Of a stretch of 64,000 nucleotides of DNA, positions 13,801-26,600 are shown one piece after another (positions within the stretch are counted from its first letter, which is position 1; each line of letters opens with the position of its first letter). The DNA is taken from contig ML133472.1 in NCBI GenBank assembly GCA_003864495.1, positions 1,123,469 through 1,187,468 on the forward strand. The letters run 5' to 3'. The notes beneath the pieces were generated by a model. It was not told the DNA's origin. It was given only the letters and a program-made list of their open reading frames with translations, and ran no database searches. The position numbers and the translations under genes were made by a program. This DNA comes from Nemopilema nomurai (taxonomy: Eukaryota; Cnidaria; Scyphozoa; Rhizostomeae; Rhizostomatidae).

Positions 13801-16384
13801 TAATTTACAAACCAAAAAGAACAAGCAAAATACTTTATGTTCGTGCAATCTTTGATAGGAATGATCTAACTTTAACAGATTATCTTTTGCTTGCATTTTT
13901 CTATTTTCTTTTTTTCCATATTGGGCTCCAGATGGTCAAAAAAGCCATTTTAGTGAGATAACAATAAAACTTTCAACAGTACATTGATACTATGAATGCC
14001 GGTTTTATGCAATAGATTATAAAACATCGTGAATAATTGGCTGTTCTACTAAATTCAATATCCCCATTATTGTTTCACTACTATAGACAGCAAACCAAAG
14101 AGCTTGTTTTCAGCTGTTGTACAAAAACAAATTATGTTTCCCATAAACATTATGACACGTTGCTGGCGAACCTGAATTTTGTCTATTGATTTCAACATTG
14201 TTTGCATGTGTTTCCAGGCAGCCGATTGGTTTGTTTTGAAAATAGGAGCTTCAGCTATTTATTCGACCGGTCTGCAGCTTTAGCCTCAAGATTGAGGCTA
14301 ACCCACAAAAGTCGAGCAGGTGCCATCTTTCCAAGGCAGACGTATCGAGAGCTAGGGCATAGAGCGTAAAGGCCTCTGGGAGTTAGTGACGTCACCAAAA
14401 GCGAGGCTGTTGTTTTTATTGTATAGCATGTCAAAACAACAATAGTTGGCATCGCAAACATCCTGGATTTTTATCTTTGTCAATCAACTTTCCTTTTATC
14501 GTCTAATGAATCATTTTGTGGAGCTTTGTATGGGAGTCTCATTTTTCTCATCCACCCTTCTGTCCACCTAAGAGGCCTACATATAGAACCAAAAGGCTTT
14601 CGAGAAAAGAATTTTAGAACATTCCTATAAAAAATTTCGTTGATAGATACATATCCTGTGAATGACATCATCTACCGGTGGTTTAAAGACCCAGGAATCA
14701 CAATAATCGATTCAGAGACTCCCCAGTATGACTTACTGGGCTTTGGTACAGAAGAAGCAAATGTCACCACTGCTGCTGGTAAACATGGTTTTCAATATAT
14801 TCGTAGTGCATGAATCCTTTCGCTTTAAAATGAAATCCTCCATGGTTTTAATCGCATATATGCAGAAGTCGCTATACACCTGACTTAAGCCTGATTTACA
14901 CGGGGCGAATACACTTGACTTAGATTCCTTTACCAATCGATCCAGGGCCGCATTTTTGACTGCCGGGACCCTGGATTCAATTTTGATTGGGGCCCCAGAA
15001 ACTTTGACAAACGAATTTTTGCATGCTACTCAGTTCATCAACATCACTTCTTGTAGGTGTTCAAAATATTGCTCGGGGCCCTCTGAAACTGAAAATCTTA
15101 GGCCCAGTAGGCCCTAAGGCTTGGGCCCTGTGGGCTTATGGATCAAAGCGCCACTGTATGGATCCCAAAATGGCTTTTTTAAATATAGTTAATACTAGGT
15201 CTAACTAAACTGTTCGTTATTGAATGCTCTCTCAATCTGTTGTCAGGAAACTACTCGATGCTAAGCAGCACTTTTACATTCAAACGACGATCTGGTCACG
15301 CGGTCCTTCAGATATTTATTCCTACAATTGCCCTCGTCTGTGTGTCTTGGATCTCGCTATGGATTGACCAGGATTCGACAACCCCTAGAATATGCAAGTA
15401 TCCAAATAATAACAATTATTCTAGTAAGGCAAAGCTGCTTTAGATCAAAATTCATAGCTTGTTTACATTTCAGATTATTACTCAAAAGAAAGACTCCTTG
15501 GGTACTTTTTGTATTTTTAGTACGACCTCAGTTTTACATGATTGTTTATTAGAAAAAAAAACTAGTCAAATAGTTACTTCAATCACTTGTATATAAAGCC
15601 CCGACTGTTTATAGCTGCTTCTCTTCTTTAGCTCTATGCATTACCACACTTCTCACTCTATCGACCATATGTGGCTCGGTGAACTCGACTTTGCCAAGAG
15701 TGTCTTACATAAAGGCGGTGGACCTCTTCCTACTGGTGTCTTTCTGCTTTGTGTTCTTTACATTGGTGCAGTACGTGCTGGTGCTAAATTTATCAACCCG
15801 AGCGAAGGAAAAGAAGAAGCAGTCAAAGCAAAAGAAAGAAGATGCAAATGAAGTGGTAGGTTTAAGAATCTTTACAGGGAATCAAAGCCTTTGAATGAGG
15901 AATGTTACCCTAGACCAGTCCTCCTGCGTTTTGTATGTTTGTTTGTTAGGTACATCTTAAGAGTGAATAATGTGTATGTCATTCAAATTAAATTGAAAAA
16001 GCAATGAACAAAGCACTAAATCTTAAATATGGTCATCATCTTTACTTACCAAAGTTTTGTCAAATTACTGAATCAAGGTAGAAATTTTCGATTGCTGTGT
16101 AAAAACTCTTTTTTCAGGCAAATTTGGATTATGCAATTGCTGAGAAGCCGAGTGGACACGTCCATTGTCCCGGATCAAAAGCTTACGAAAATCTTCGACA
16201 ACGAATCAAATTTTCGAAAGAATTAGAAAGAAAAGGCTCTTTTCTCACTAAAGTTACAGTTCCAGAGACTTCAAGTTTGGATAAAGTGGGACGAATAGTG
16301 TTTCCTTCTGGATATGTCATGTTCAATGTCTATTATTGGATAAAATATCTTGGCAGTGACCAGTTGAAACGATTTCCACACTGA
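10896..16384 (+). CDS. Cys-loop anion channel subunit 2 (GABA/glycine receptor-like), complete
   Basis: Tandem paralogue of the gene at 1-7495 and complete here: exons 10896-10984, 11299-11384, 11752-11819, 12290-12516, 13185-13267, 14647-14778, 15247-15393, 15632-15855, 16118-16384; 1323 nt, 440 residues. The start was chosen because it opens a signal peptide (MEFGRKLVGLLVLFAIASR...). Landmarks: FFRQRWNDPRL about 88-98, WVPDTVFVNS, Cys-loop C164-C178 with 13 residues between, TM1 about 246-268, TM2 from R276, TM3 (VSFCFVFFTLVQYVLVLN), a Lys/Glu-rich intracellular loop, and a short TM4 near the C-terminus (YVMFNVYYWIKYL). Exons 3 to 7 have exactly the same lengths as in gene 1 (68, 227, 83, 132, 147). 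Oddities: the intron after 15393 starts with GC (GCAAGT), and the usual PAR before TM2 reads TPR. Family assignment is firm; ion selectivity and ligand are inferred only. Confidence 0.9.
14940..15145. repeat. GC-richer transposon-like fragment in intron 6 of channel gene 2
   Basis: A patch rich in ggcccc and gggccct phrases (ggggccccagaaac, ctcggggccctctgaaac, taggcccagtaggccctaagg), unlike the AT-rich intron around it. A similar style of sequence appears at 53690-53800. I cannot name the family. Confidence 0.4.
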
Positions 16385-17580
16385 CATGTGCACAAACATT
16401 GGTGCATTTCAAATTCCCTTAGAAAGTGTTTAGACTGATGGAAGCACGGAACATGATTGCAAACGAACTTTAAAGTGTTCCAAGTTTTAATCAAAGTCCG
16501 CAATTTCAGTGAACATTTGCTGATGCTCCTTTTATTGGTTTGATCCTTTTCAACTACAAATACCCACGAACAATTAAGCTTTCAATAACTGGAAATTGTT
16601 AAAAGGACTTGAACAAATGTCACGGACCTATTTTCATTAAATGCCATCTTCTCCGTTTTTCTGAAAGAGGAAAATGTTTCCTTCAACTTAGACACGAGCA
16701 AATGTACACGTTTTGGATCAATTGTTAATTAACTTAATTAGCGTAATTTGCTTTATAATGAATACTCCGTTCTGTTCAGGACTAAAATTAGTGCACTATA
16801 AGCCGTCAAGTTATATTTGATATCTTTATCATTCTGGATGCGGATGCATTTCAACATCTATGAGAAAGAGAACAGTTTTGCATGTTGTTGGAAATCTAAT
16901 ATGTGTAGGTCATGTGAGGAGATTTCATCTGATCGGATTTTCTTCTCTCAGGCGTGCAATGCAAAAATCATCGAACTTAATATCATACCATTAAAAAGCT
17001 GTCTACAGAATCCCAAAGAACAAGCGACTTGGTTGTTTGTGATTCATGCTTACAGGCTTCTCTTACGACTGCATTCAGTCTAATACAGTAAATGAAAGAT
17101 GAATAACTTTAATCTGAGAATAGTTTTAGTCTCTGGTGACAGTCTCCAGCGTAGCAAAGTCGTGAACAACCAAACCTGTATAAAAAAGGTTGACAGATGG
17201 GTAAAATAGTTTATCTACTTTCAGAATGTCTCTCTTTATCGCCGTTACTTTTGGCGGTGACAATGACCAGCAGTTTCAATGTTGGGTTGTAACAATGCTA
17301 AAGTTAATGAAGCATAACTTAAGAGTCTCAGGCTAGTGAAAAATTTCCGAAGCTACAGACTTATCACAGTTCAGAAAAACGCGCAAGAAAAAATTGACTA
17401 AAAATTGTTAATGTTAGCCATAGCAGAATATGATTTCAATATTACAGAGATTTTGAAATTGATGTTTGATCAACCATGAATTACTTGACATAATCAAACA
17501 GAGCCTGTATAGAGCTAGACTGGATGTATGCCCACGTGGGAAGTCAGAACTCAGATATCTGCTTCTATAACTCACCCAGA
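16385..17580. other. Intergenic, convergent gene ends
   Basis: Lies between the stop of channel gene 2 (+) and the stop of the lectin gene (minus), so both 3' UTRs should be here. No exon-like stretch with splice sites or recognisable domain was found; the open frame at 16817-17083 has no family resemblance. Confidence 0.6.
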
Positions 17581-19818
17581 TTACACACACTGGTATGTGA
17601 TATCTAAGTATTTGTAGGTGCCACGACAAGGGTCTCCGAAAATTGCGTTTGTCGCAGGAAGAAAGCAAACTCTTCTTGAATTGCATCTACCCCGGGTGAC
17701 CTGAAGTGATCTAGGAAAAACGTTTTAAAGGTTACTGCGAATTCTTTAAATTGTGTAAACAAAAGAACCCTAAAAAATAGTGTTAGTACCTCTAAGTGCA
17801 AGAAATAGCACCAAAACATAACCTTGGGCCAAAAGCCTTGAGCCTTAAAAGTTTTTTATCGTTCACAATGCAAACTTATTTTACTTCCATCAAAAGAAGC
17901 AATGATAATAATGAGAGTATCTACGATTGAAATTCTATTAGCAGAAGCTTCTGAATAACATGCATTTAGAGAGTTCGATGATTATTACTGGGGGCGGGCT
18001 TTCATTCGAACTTCGCTCACCTGGAGGAAGAGCAACGGATGTTTGTCATGGCGGAATGGCGGCAGATGCTCCTGTTGGTCCGCCCGTAGAAGGCCCTACG
18101 GATTTGCAGTTGGTAACCCGGCAAGCAGCTCAACATGGTGCTGCGTCCCTCGCAAACAATCGATCGCCTTGCTGTTACGTGCCGAAAAAGGAAGTAGGTA
18201 AGTCTCAAAGCAGAATCAAGCAATCACAACCACAGGAAGTAGCTTATTTAGCAGATGATTTGAAGGACTGTGCATCAAGATTATAACATTTATAACATTT
18301 CCTGAATGATAATATTTGAAATTTCTTTCTTTTCATAATATGAAAAATAACCTAAGTATAAAGTAACAATTGATTAAATTATCAACAAAAATATAAATTC
18401 TTGTGTTAATTCACTAAAATGCCAAAGGCAACCATAGGAGTCAAAAATCAACAATTCGAGGAGGGGCTTATTCGAGAGGGGGGGGGGCTTATTGAAAGTT
18501 TGTAATTCTAGGATGGGGCTTATTCGAGGGGGGGGCTTTTTCGAACATTTACGGTAATGAAAGAAACAGGGGATTATATAATACTCACGCGGACGTGGAT
18601 GATTGCGGCATCGGTAGGTGACTTTCAGGTATTTGTATGTTCCGTAGCATGGATCTCCATATATACGGTTGCTTGCATACAACTTGCATGACGGTTGCCC
18701 ATGACAACGTCGTTTGACAGCCTGCAAGGACCTAAAAGCCCAAGCATGGCCAATTTAATAAGACATATGTGGCTAAATGCAGAGTAACGATGACTCCAAA
18801 CCCCATTCGTACAAAACAGTTGGCCGCAAGAGCACCAGGTTATACACTTGTTCAGTTATGCAGCGCCTTAAAGCTGTTTAGAAAGTAAAACTGTAATGGT
18901 TTGACTTGCATCGTCTACTCACCTACCAGATCTGCAACTGGTCGTTTTGATGGATGCATGAGGACAGGTCTGCCTGTCAGTTCGTCCGTAGTTTGCTGCA
19001 ATGACGTCCAGCACTTTTCCTCTCGGGCATGTCAGGTATCGTGAACTGTGCTCACAAATGTTTACAGTTTGGGTAGCTATAAAACGGGTTTTAAAAGTAA
19101 AGGTCAGAAAACGAGCTTAGAGTGGACAGAGCCGCTGAGAGGAAGGGGGCAAGGGGCCTCGATGTCTGTGTCACCGGTAGGGGGCCGCATGGTTCAACTT
19201 TGCCCCTGGTCCTTCAAATCCTCACGGCAGCCCTGTGGTCATAAAGTTTAAAAGACTTTAAATCCAAAGGACATTTAATCTAACTCTGAAGCGATTTCAG
19301 GGATAATGTGTAGCATGGAATAATGTGTCTAGGCAAGCAATGACCTGCGTTGGTTATTTTTGTTGAACAGATTTTAAAGCAAATAGCAAATGATTATGAT
19401 CTTGAGGGCTTCGTCTGTATGTTGATTTCATTAATCGACTCTGTTCCTAGTTGAAAACTGTTTCAAAGTAGAAGTTTGAATTAGTTTGTTTAATTTGATG
19501 TAAGTTGCTTACTCTTAATGAGACATTTCAAACTCTTATCTGGCTATGACGTAAATTTTTTTGTTTTCCTGATGCCAACAATGGTTGGATAGTTTCAGTA
19601 CATTGGACATACAGTGTGCAAAGCAAAACATGAAGATATATATTGTTTTGTAGAATTTAAAATGCAGTGAAACTTGTGGTACTGATATAAAAGCCATGTA
19701 CTTAATAAGTGTTAATTGGAAGTCGAAGCGATGAACAGCTAGTTAAGTAAAACTGTAAAAACGTACCTTGAGACAGTGCAAGGAAGCTAACTCCAAAAAG
19801 CATAGAAATGAACAGCAT
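17581..19818 (-). CDS. Secreted tandem SUEL (rhamnose/galactose-binding) lectin
   Basis: Five exons on the minus strand: 19767-19818, 18923-19076, 18589-18731, 18021-18171, 17581-17710; 630 nt, 209 residues, phases agreeing throughout. Exon 1 starts at an ATG that opens a signal peptide (MLFISMLFGVSFLALSQ). Residues 25-110 and 123-208 form two SUEL-type domains, each with eight cysteines. The family landmarks YGR (47-49, 145-147), GDPC (94-97, 192-195) and KYL (102-104, 200-202) are present in both. The spacing between successive cysteines is identical in the two domains (9, 21, 10, 13, 6, 13, 13), and each is split by a phase 2 intron at the matching place. Such lectins bind L-rhamnose or D-galactose and are secreted in venom, eggs, mucus or immunity; the role here is unknown. 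The protein ends two residues after the last domain's YQC. Confidence 0.9.
18450..18560. repeat. Poly-G/GGGGCTTATTCGAG repeat in lectin intron 3
   Basis: Short units of the form ggggcttattcgag with long G runs (10 or more G), ending near gaacatttacggta. It lies between lectin exons 3 and 4. It resembles a dispersed marine-invertebrate repeat terminus, but no element boundaries could be set. Confidence 0.5.
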
Positions 19819-21400
19819 GTTGCTCTGAGAAAACGTAGAAAAACGATTAAAAGCAATCTGAGTTGGTTTATAGGGATATTATAGTCGAAATCTTCGCTTT
19901 TAGAAAATCTGCTAATTAAAGATGGCTTCTGTATTGCTTCAGATTCTTTCTACTTCTGAATCTGCTACGAATCTGTTCTGCTTGAAGCTGCAAGTGAGTT
20001 CGAGACAATCGTGCTAAAAACACAATAACTTGCAAAGCATGGTAAACCTGATGATCCAAAAAGAGTTCATGCGAGACCAGACATGGGACACGCAATCTAG
20101 AGACAGCCAATGCCAAGGGGGTATATGGTCATCACTTGCAATAACAAAGTAATAGCCTCAGGCGTACAACCACAATTGGTCTCTTTCCGTTTATCCCATC
20201 CCCAAAAAAGTAACCCAGGCTACCCCCGCTGAACAAATCTGTTTGTATGTTATCAACCAACGTCGCATCTACATCCACTTACCTGTAGATTCCTTTCCCT
20301 TTGCCTTCCTCAATTTTCCCTTTTGCCTCATCAAACACTGATGACAACCATTGAGTAGAGACGCTGTATTTATCCTTGACACCTTGATGCCATTGTGTGG
20401 TCAGGGGCTAAGTCTTTTTGACGTAATCCTCACCTCAACGCGTCTACTTTTTTCCAGCTTGGCTAACCTGCAGATGATTATCTTTTCACCAATTGCCAAC
20501 AGGGTCACAAGTTTGTGAAAGTGATTATCTTCCTGCTTCATCCCGGAATTTTTGCGATGAATCAAGGCAGGAAACAACTGATTTCAAACCAGTGTTGTAG
20601 GGATGGGGAAAGTGTGAGGTGTTGTGGTTGCATTGGTTTATCAAAAGCATACTTTTTATAGCATTGTAAAAAGAAGTAGTAAGTAGAAGTAGAGAGAAAT
20701 TTCTAAATAGAAAGAAAAGAGGTCAAACCTTGTTTTAATTTATTTGAGTTGTTTGAAGAGAATCCTTAGAATGACACGTTTAAAACATTTCCATCACAAA
20801 CCCCACCAGCCCCCCCCCCCCTCCAACATTCAAGGCCTGTTTTCTCATCGGGATAATTTATTGTGATATCCAGCATTTCCTACAGAGTTTAACAGTAACA
20901 TAAATGATCTAACTATACAAACTAAATCCATAAAAAGACAGGTTTTCCAGAAATATGAGAAGAATGGCTGAATGCCGTCTAAAACCTTTCTTCCAAGAGG
21001 CTGCTATGCAACGTATAAACACAGCCTACCAAGCTTATCAAATTACTTCCGGCTTCCTTTCACCAACTTGTGCCAATTCTTTTAAGAGCTGGGTGAAAAA
21101 ACCAAGCGCCCACTTGGAAAACTGCCTAAAAAACCAAAGTGTAAAGAGCCCAATGTAATCAAGCCGCAAGTTTTTCTAACTTCTAGACCAACAACTGCGG
21201 CTAGATTATTTCCATCCTAATCAAACTTGAAAGATTTATGAAATCAAAGTTATCGGGCCCTTATATCAATGCTTTTGGTGTTATAGTAAAACAATCTGAA
21301 TAATTTTGATAAAAATTGTGTTTAGAGGGGGTCATGTACGAGGATCAAAAAACGTCATCAAAAAGGCAATGATAGAAACAACAATATTTAATGGAAAGCT
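19819..21400. other. Upstream region of the lectin gene
   Basis: Should hold the lectin promoter (minus strand, reading away from 19818). It has a C-rich run near 20809-20823. The minus open frame at 19916-20116 and the plus frame at 20955-21158 show no domain and no splice support. I see nothing else. Confidence 0.55.
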
Positions 21401-21409
21401 TTTTCTCGT

Positions 21410-23340
21410 CTGCTTCTCATCCCTGTGTCGTACGCATCCAGGTCGACAGGAAGTGACAGCATTGCATAATGACGATAGAGCCTTAAAATTGAAGGTTATA
21501 GGCTTGCAAAAATGACAGATTTTAAACCAGAAATTAATTTGGGTAAAAATGAATTTAATTGAACCTATATTCAAAATGAATGCTAATGATCCTCATCTCT
21601 TTGTTCTACGGATCCAGGTCGACAAGAAATGACAGCATTGCATAATGACGATAGAGCCTTAAAATTGAAGGTTATAGGCTTGCAAAAATGACAGATTTTA
21701 AACCAGAAATTAATTTTGGTAAAAATGAATTTAATTGAACCTATATTCAAAATGAATGCTAATGATGCTCATCTCTTTGTTCTACGGATCCAGGTCAAAA
21801 AGAAATGACAGCATTGCATAATGACGATAGAGCCTTAAAATTGAAGGTTATAGCCCTGCAAAAATGACAGATTTTAAACCAGAAATTAATTTGGGTAAAA
21901 ATGAATTTAATTGAACCTATATTCAAAATGAATGCTAATGATGCTCATCTCTTTGTTCTACGGATCCAGGTCGACAAGAAATGACAGCATTGCATAATGA
22001 CGATAGAGCCTTGAAATTAAAGGTTATAGGCTTGCAAAAATGACAGATTTTGAACCAGAAATTATTTTGGTAAAAATGGTTCTAAGCAAACTTATAATCA
22101 ATTTGAATGCTAATAATGCTCATCTCTGTGTCCTACGCATCCTGGTCGACAAGAAATAAGAACATCGCATGAATTTAAGAATCTAAGAAATAAGAACATC
22201 ACATGCAATAAGAATTTGAATGCTAAAAATGCTCATCTCTGTGTCGTATGGACCCTGGTGGGCAGGAAATAAGAACATCGCATAATGGCGGTAGAGCCTC
22301 AAACTCGAAGGTTATAGCCTTGCAAGAATGACAGAATTTCAACCAAGAAAATGAATTTTTGTAAAAATGAATTTAATTGAACCTATAATCAAATTTAATA
22401 TTAATGATGCTCATCTCTGTGTCGTATGGACCCTGGTGGGCAGGAAATAAGAACATCGCATAATGGCGGTAGAGCCTCAAACTCGAAGGTTATAGCCTTG
22501 CAAGAATGACAGAATTTCAACCAAGAAAATGAATTTTTGTAAAAATGAATTTAATTGAACCTATAATCAAATTTAATATTAATGATGCTCATCTCTGTGT
22601 CGTATGGACCCTGGTGGGCAGGAAATAAGAACATCGCATAATGGCGGTAGAGCCTCAAACTCGAAGGTTATAGCCTTGCAAGAATGACAGAATTTCAACC
22701 AAGAAAATGAATTTTTGTAAAAATGAATTTAATTGAACTTAATCAAATTTAATATTAATGATGCTCATCTCTGTGTCGTATGGACCCTGGTGGGCAGGAA
22801 ATAAGAACATCGCATAATGGCGGTAGAGCCTCAAACTCGAAGGTTATAGCCTTGCAAGAATGACAGAATTTCAACCAAGAAAATGAATTTTTGTAAAAAT
22901 GAATTTAATTGAACTTATAATCAAATTTAATATTAATGATGCTCATCTCTGTGTCGTATGGACCCTGGTGGGCAGGAAATAAGAACATCGCATAATGGCG
23001 GTAGAGCCTCAAACTCGAAGGTTATAGCCTTGCAAGAATGACAGAATTTCAACCAAGAAAATGAATTTTTGTAAAAATGAATTTAATTGAACTATAATCA
23101 AATTTAATATTAATGATGCTCATCTCTGTGTCGTATGGACCCTGGTTGACAAGAAATGACAACATCGCATAATGGCGGTAGAGCCTCAAATTCAAAGGTT
23201 ATGGTCTTGCAAAAATGATAGATTTCGAACCAAAAATTAACTTTGGTAAAAATGAATTTAATTGAACTTATAATCAAATTGAATGTTTATGATGTTCAGC
23301 TCATGGTAGTGCCTGTCCTGGTCGACAAGAAATGTTAACA
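21410..23340. repeat. 176-178 bp tandem satellite array, about 11 units
   Basis: Successive copies of a unit containing catctctgtgtcgtatgg, cataatggcggtagagcctc and gaatttaattgaac. The core phrase recurs about every 176-178 bases. Units at about 21440-22080 form one sub-family (gtcgacaagaaatgacagc, attgcataatgacgatag). Units at about 22240-23130 form a second, nearly identical sub-family (ctggtgggcaggaaataag). A shortened, rearranged unit sits between them (about 22130-22235), and the last copies from 23130 diverge. It lies between the lectin and GPCR genes. The open frames on it are repeat artefacts. Confidence 0.93.
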
Positions 23341-23632
23341 CCGCATAGTGTCTGGTGAGGCTTAAATTGTAAGGTTATAGTTTGCAAAAACTATAGATTT
23401 AAAACGTAAAATTAATTTTGCCAAATCACACGCCTCTACATTGAAAAAAATGCTTTTGGTATTTTGAAGTTTACACCTTTAATGTTCTAATATGCGAAAA
23501 TCTAATATGCGAAAGTTTTTACAATTTTCTTTACCATCAAAATTAATGCTTTTTGTGGTTATCTCTTCATCTTGTGGTTATTTCTTCGACGATGGTTTTC
23601 TTGTTCCAACAATATTCCAGTAGCTATATTTC

Positions 23633-26600
23633 TTACTTTAGTTCTTGAGTTTCTAGAACATCCAGACAGGATTGCTTTGTCATTGGGATCCGTTTACCAT
23701 TCATCCAGTGCATGCCATGAGGGTGAATCATTGTACGTTCCTCTAATACGCATGTGGTTGCTGTGCTTGTTTGGATGACGTCATCTGAAGCCTCCTGTTT
23801 AGGAAGTGAAGCTGAACCTTCTTGTGATACTTTCGACATCCGGTGAGCACTTGCAGCTGACAAAAAGGTAGGAAATAAAGATTGGTCTTTGTCTACCATT
23901 TATTTCAATTTAATAAACTATGTTTGTGTATTTAGTAAAATAAGCTTTGCATTTTGCGACAGGCTCCCACTATTTATAGTACCTTACAGAAGAAGAACAT
24001 CAGAGTGAAATTAGCTCGTCGTGTACTTACATCCTGCCGATACGTCGTGTACTCGTGAGAAACAAGAAGACTAAAACAAAATTTAATTATCAAAACTTGT
24101 CCGAAACTCTTCGAAATCCTTTTCGAAATGGTTTTAATGCTTCTTTTCCCGCCTTTGAACAGACTTAATCAAGTCCCTTGGGAATCAATTTTAAAACTTT
24201 CCGGAACACATTAAGTTGCTTAAGGTCTTATAGTTTTGTAAATTAGTCATTCGATCTTCAACGTGTTAAAAATTGCAATTTTTTGAAAATCCCTCCTAAA
24301 ATCGCCACAGTGCATCTCGGTAAATGGGCCACTCTCGATTTTAGGCTATTAGTTCCACTAGAAAAAGCAGTGGAACTTCTTCTTAGGGTTAAAGCATTAT
24401 AATCAGAGCACTGTATGGCAGCAGAGTGCATAAGCAGTCTTAGGGTCCGGTAAAGCAGGTAACGTGCACCACAGAAGACATCCGGATACAGGCACAGAAA
24501 TGAGGCCCATATTAATTGCATGGAGCACAAATAGGCGACTTTCGTTGAGTGTTGGTACCTCTTAGGAGCATTGAAAATGGACTTCTGCATATTCATAAAT
24601 GGTTTAGGAAAGTGCTCTGATCATAATATAAACCCAGAAAACTGTTTTCATGCTCTTTATGTACAATTCCTAAGTAAACAATTTTTGCTATTTGGACGAA
24701 GAAAATTTTTTATTTTTTGCATTAATTACATCTAGGGACACGATTAAGAGTAAAACGTCACTAAACTCAATTTGTGTATGAGATGATGAACATTTTCAGC
24801 AAAGGCCCTTGTCTTGAAATGGAGATCTGGTCAATGCGTTCATACAGTACTCTGGTAATCAAAGTCCACAATAACAAAGCGTCTAGTTGTCAATGAAGCA
24901 CTGTGATCAAATTTCATGGAGGTCCAAAATACTAAGGACAAATACCTGAAAAGCAGCGACAAATCCAACCTCTCAACATTTTACGGCACTGCTTGCGAGA
25001 TATTGTGTAGACAAAGGGATCAACTAGGAAGGTGAGGAGTAGCAATCTTGTGATCTGCTTGTCAACAGCGTCTGCGACGACTTGGCCATTCAGAGACACC
25101 AGAATTCGCACCTGCGCAGAGATGCAAGCTTAGTGCCAAACGCTGCCAAGCAGCAACAGTGGCATAATTGAAAAAATGTTGTCTTGATGCATGGAAAGAG
25201 TGAAACTGAAGTGGAGCATAATCTTAGAGATTATTTATGGCAAAAAGTAATTAAGAAACAAGACAGTTGTACAATCTAATTGGAGACATTCAGCCATCTT
25301 CCTGAGGTGCTACTTCGTGTACTCAAGGATGGCAATATTCAACAATAAAGAATTGCTTGCGTAAGAAACGCTATTGGGATTCCACTTGCAAGACTGGAAG
25401 GTTTAAAAAGCATCTAAAATATAAATAGCAGTTTCAGTTTTTACCAGATATGTCGAGTATCAATACGAGAGGATTTCAATCCAATATTTGTTGGCAGGAT
25501 CGCTATCAGATGTTATCAACGATGGGGTCTCAAAGTTCTCAGAGCCAAAGAACATGCATATTAATCATTTGTTTGAAATGGGAAAGCTGGGGAGGTCGAT
25601 AAAATAAACATGCTTTTTAAGAAACGATAAAAACTCATTTCTGTTAATTAGCTAGGTAAAAAAATATAGAACTTTATTGAAGTCTTTGCTCGATTTGTTC
25701 TTCCTTTTGTTTCAAAACCTTGAAGCAACTTCTAGTTAAGGAACTTGTAAATTTTAGTAAAAAAACAGCTTATGCTTCCAGAATACCCATTCATAAAAGT
25801 AGGCGTTCTAGGCAGAAAAACAGTCGATACGCAAGCACCTACAAAAAATTGATCCTTTTCCTTGGAAAAAATATTTTGGCCATAAATCTATAATTTACTT
25901 GGAAAAATCACAGGTGTCAACAGCTGTTTCAACTCATGATCTAAAGCGCTTTTGTCTGTTTACAGCATATTTCTAGTCCGGGGTTACCTTTCTCCCTCTT
26001 AAAGACACTTTTTAAGAAAAGTTTTTTTAACCAAAAGTTTCAAGCGTTTCACCTGCTATGTTCGTGCACCTGTCAAATCTAATCAGACACAGCAGGATAG
26101 GTTTCGCCTTTTTTATAGGAAGGTGCGGAGCAAATTCGACCGACTACTGTGTTAATTTATAATCAATATTGCCATCCAGGGAAAGGTCTTAGGTTACTAT
26201 TGTCTAAGGACTATTAGGTTACTTTTAGATGAACAGAGCTGAACCATTAGGTGGCCATTTATGATCTCTACCATATGCCATACCTGATGCTCTATAAAAT
26301 TGTCTCACTATGGAGAATCAGCCGTTTTTACTTTTATTGCGAGACAAATGGGAGCAAGTTAATTTCATCAGGTTCCCAAAACAACGAAAATGAATTGTCT
26401 AGAAATATTGAATTCGGCTTTAAACAGAATGGCTCAAGCAAGCAATAACAAGTAAATGTGAAAATATTCGAACCTGTTAACCGAAGCAGTTATTCATGGA
26501 TTCATTCTGCCGATTTAATACTGTTGCACTCTCTTCCAAGAACAACAGCAATAGATTGCATAATATCGTGCATATAAACTGGGAAATGCTTGTCTTATGC

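Noticed and set aside
21410..23340. Regular repeats considered as a CRISPR array
   Set aside because: Units are 176-178 bp with no short repeat/unique spacer pattern, and the window is clearly eukaryotic.
24025..24085. Possible extra GPCR exon (ttttag ... aggat/gtaagt, minus)
   Set aside because: Including it would shift the frame of the long C-terminal tail exon; direct joining of 24946 to 23856 keeps it open.
24258..24596. Minus-strand 112-residue frame between GPCR exons
   Set aside because: No domain, no signal peptide and no matching splice sites; it lies in GPCR intron 2.
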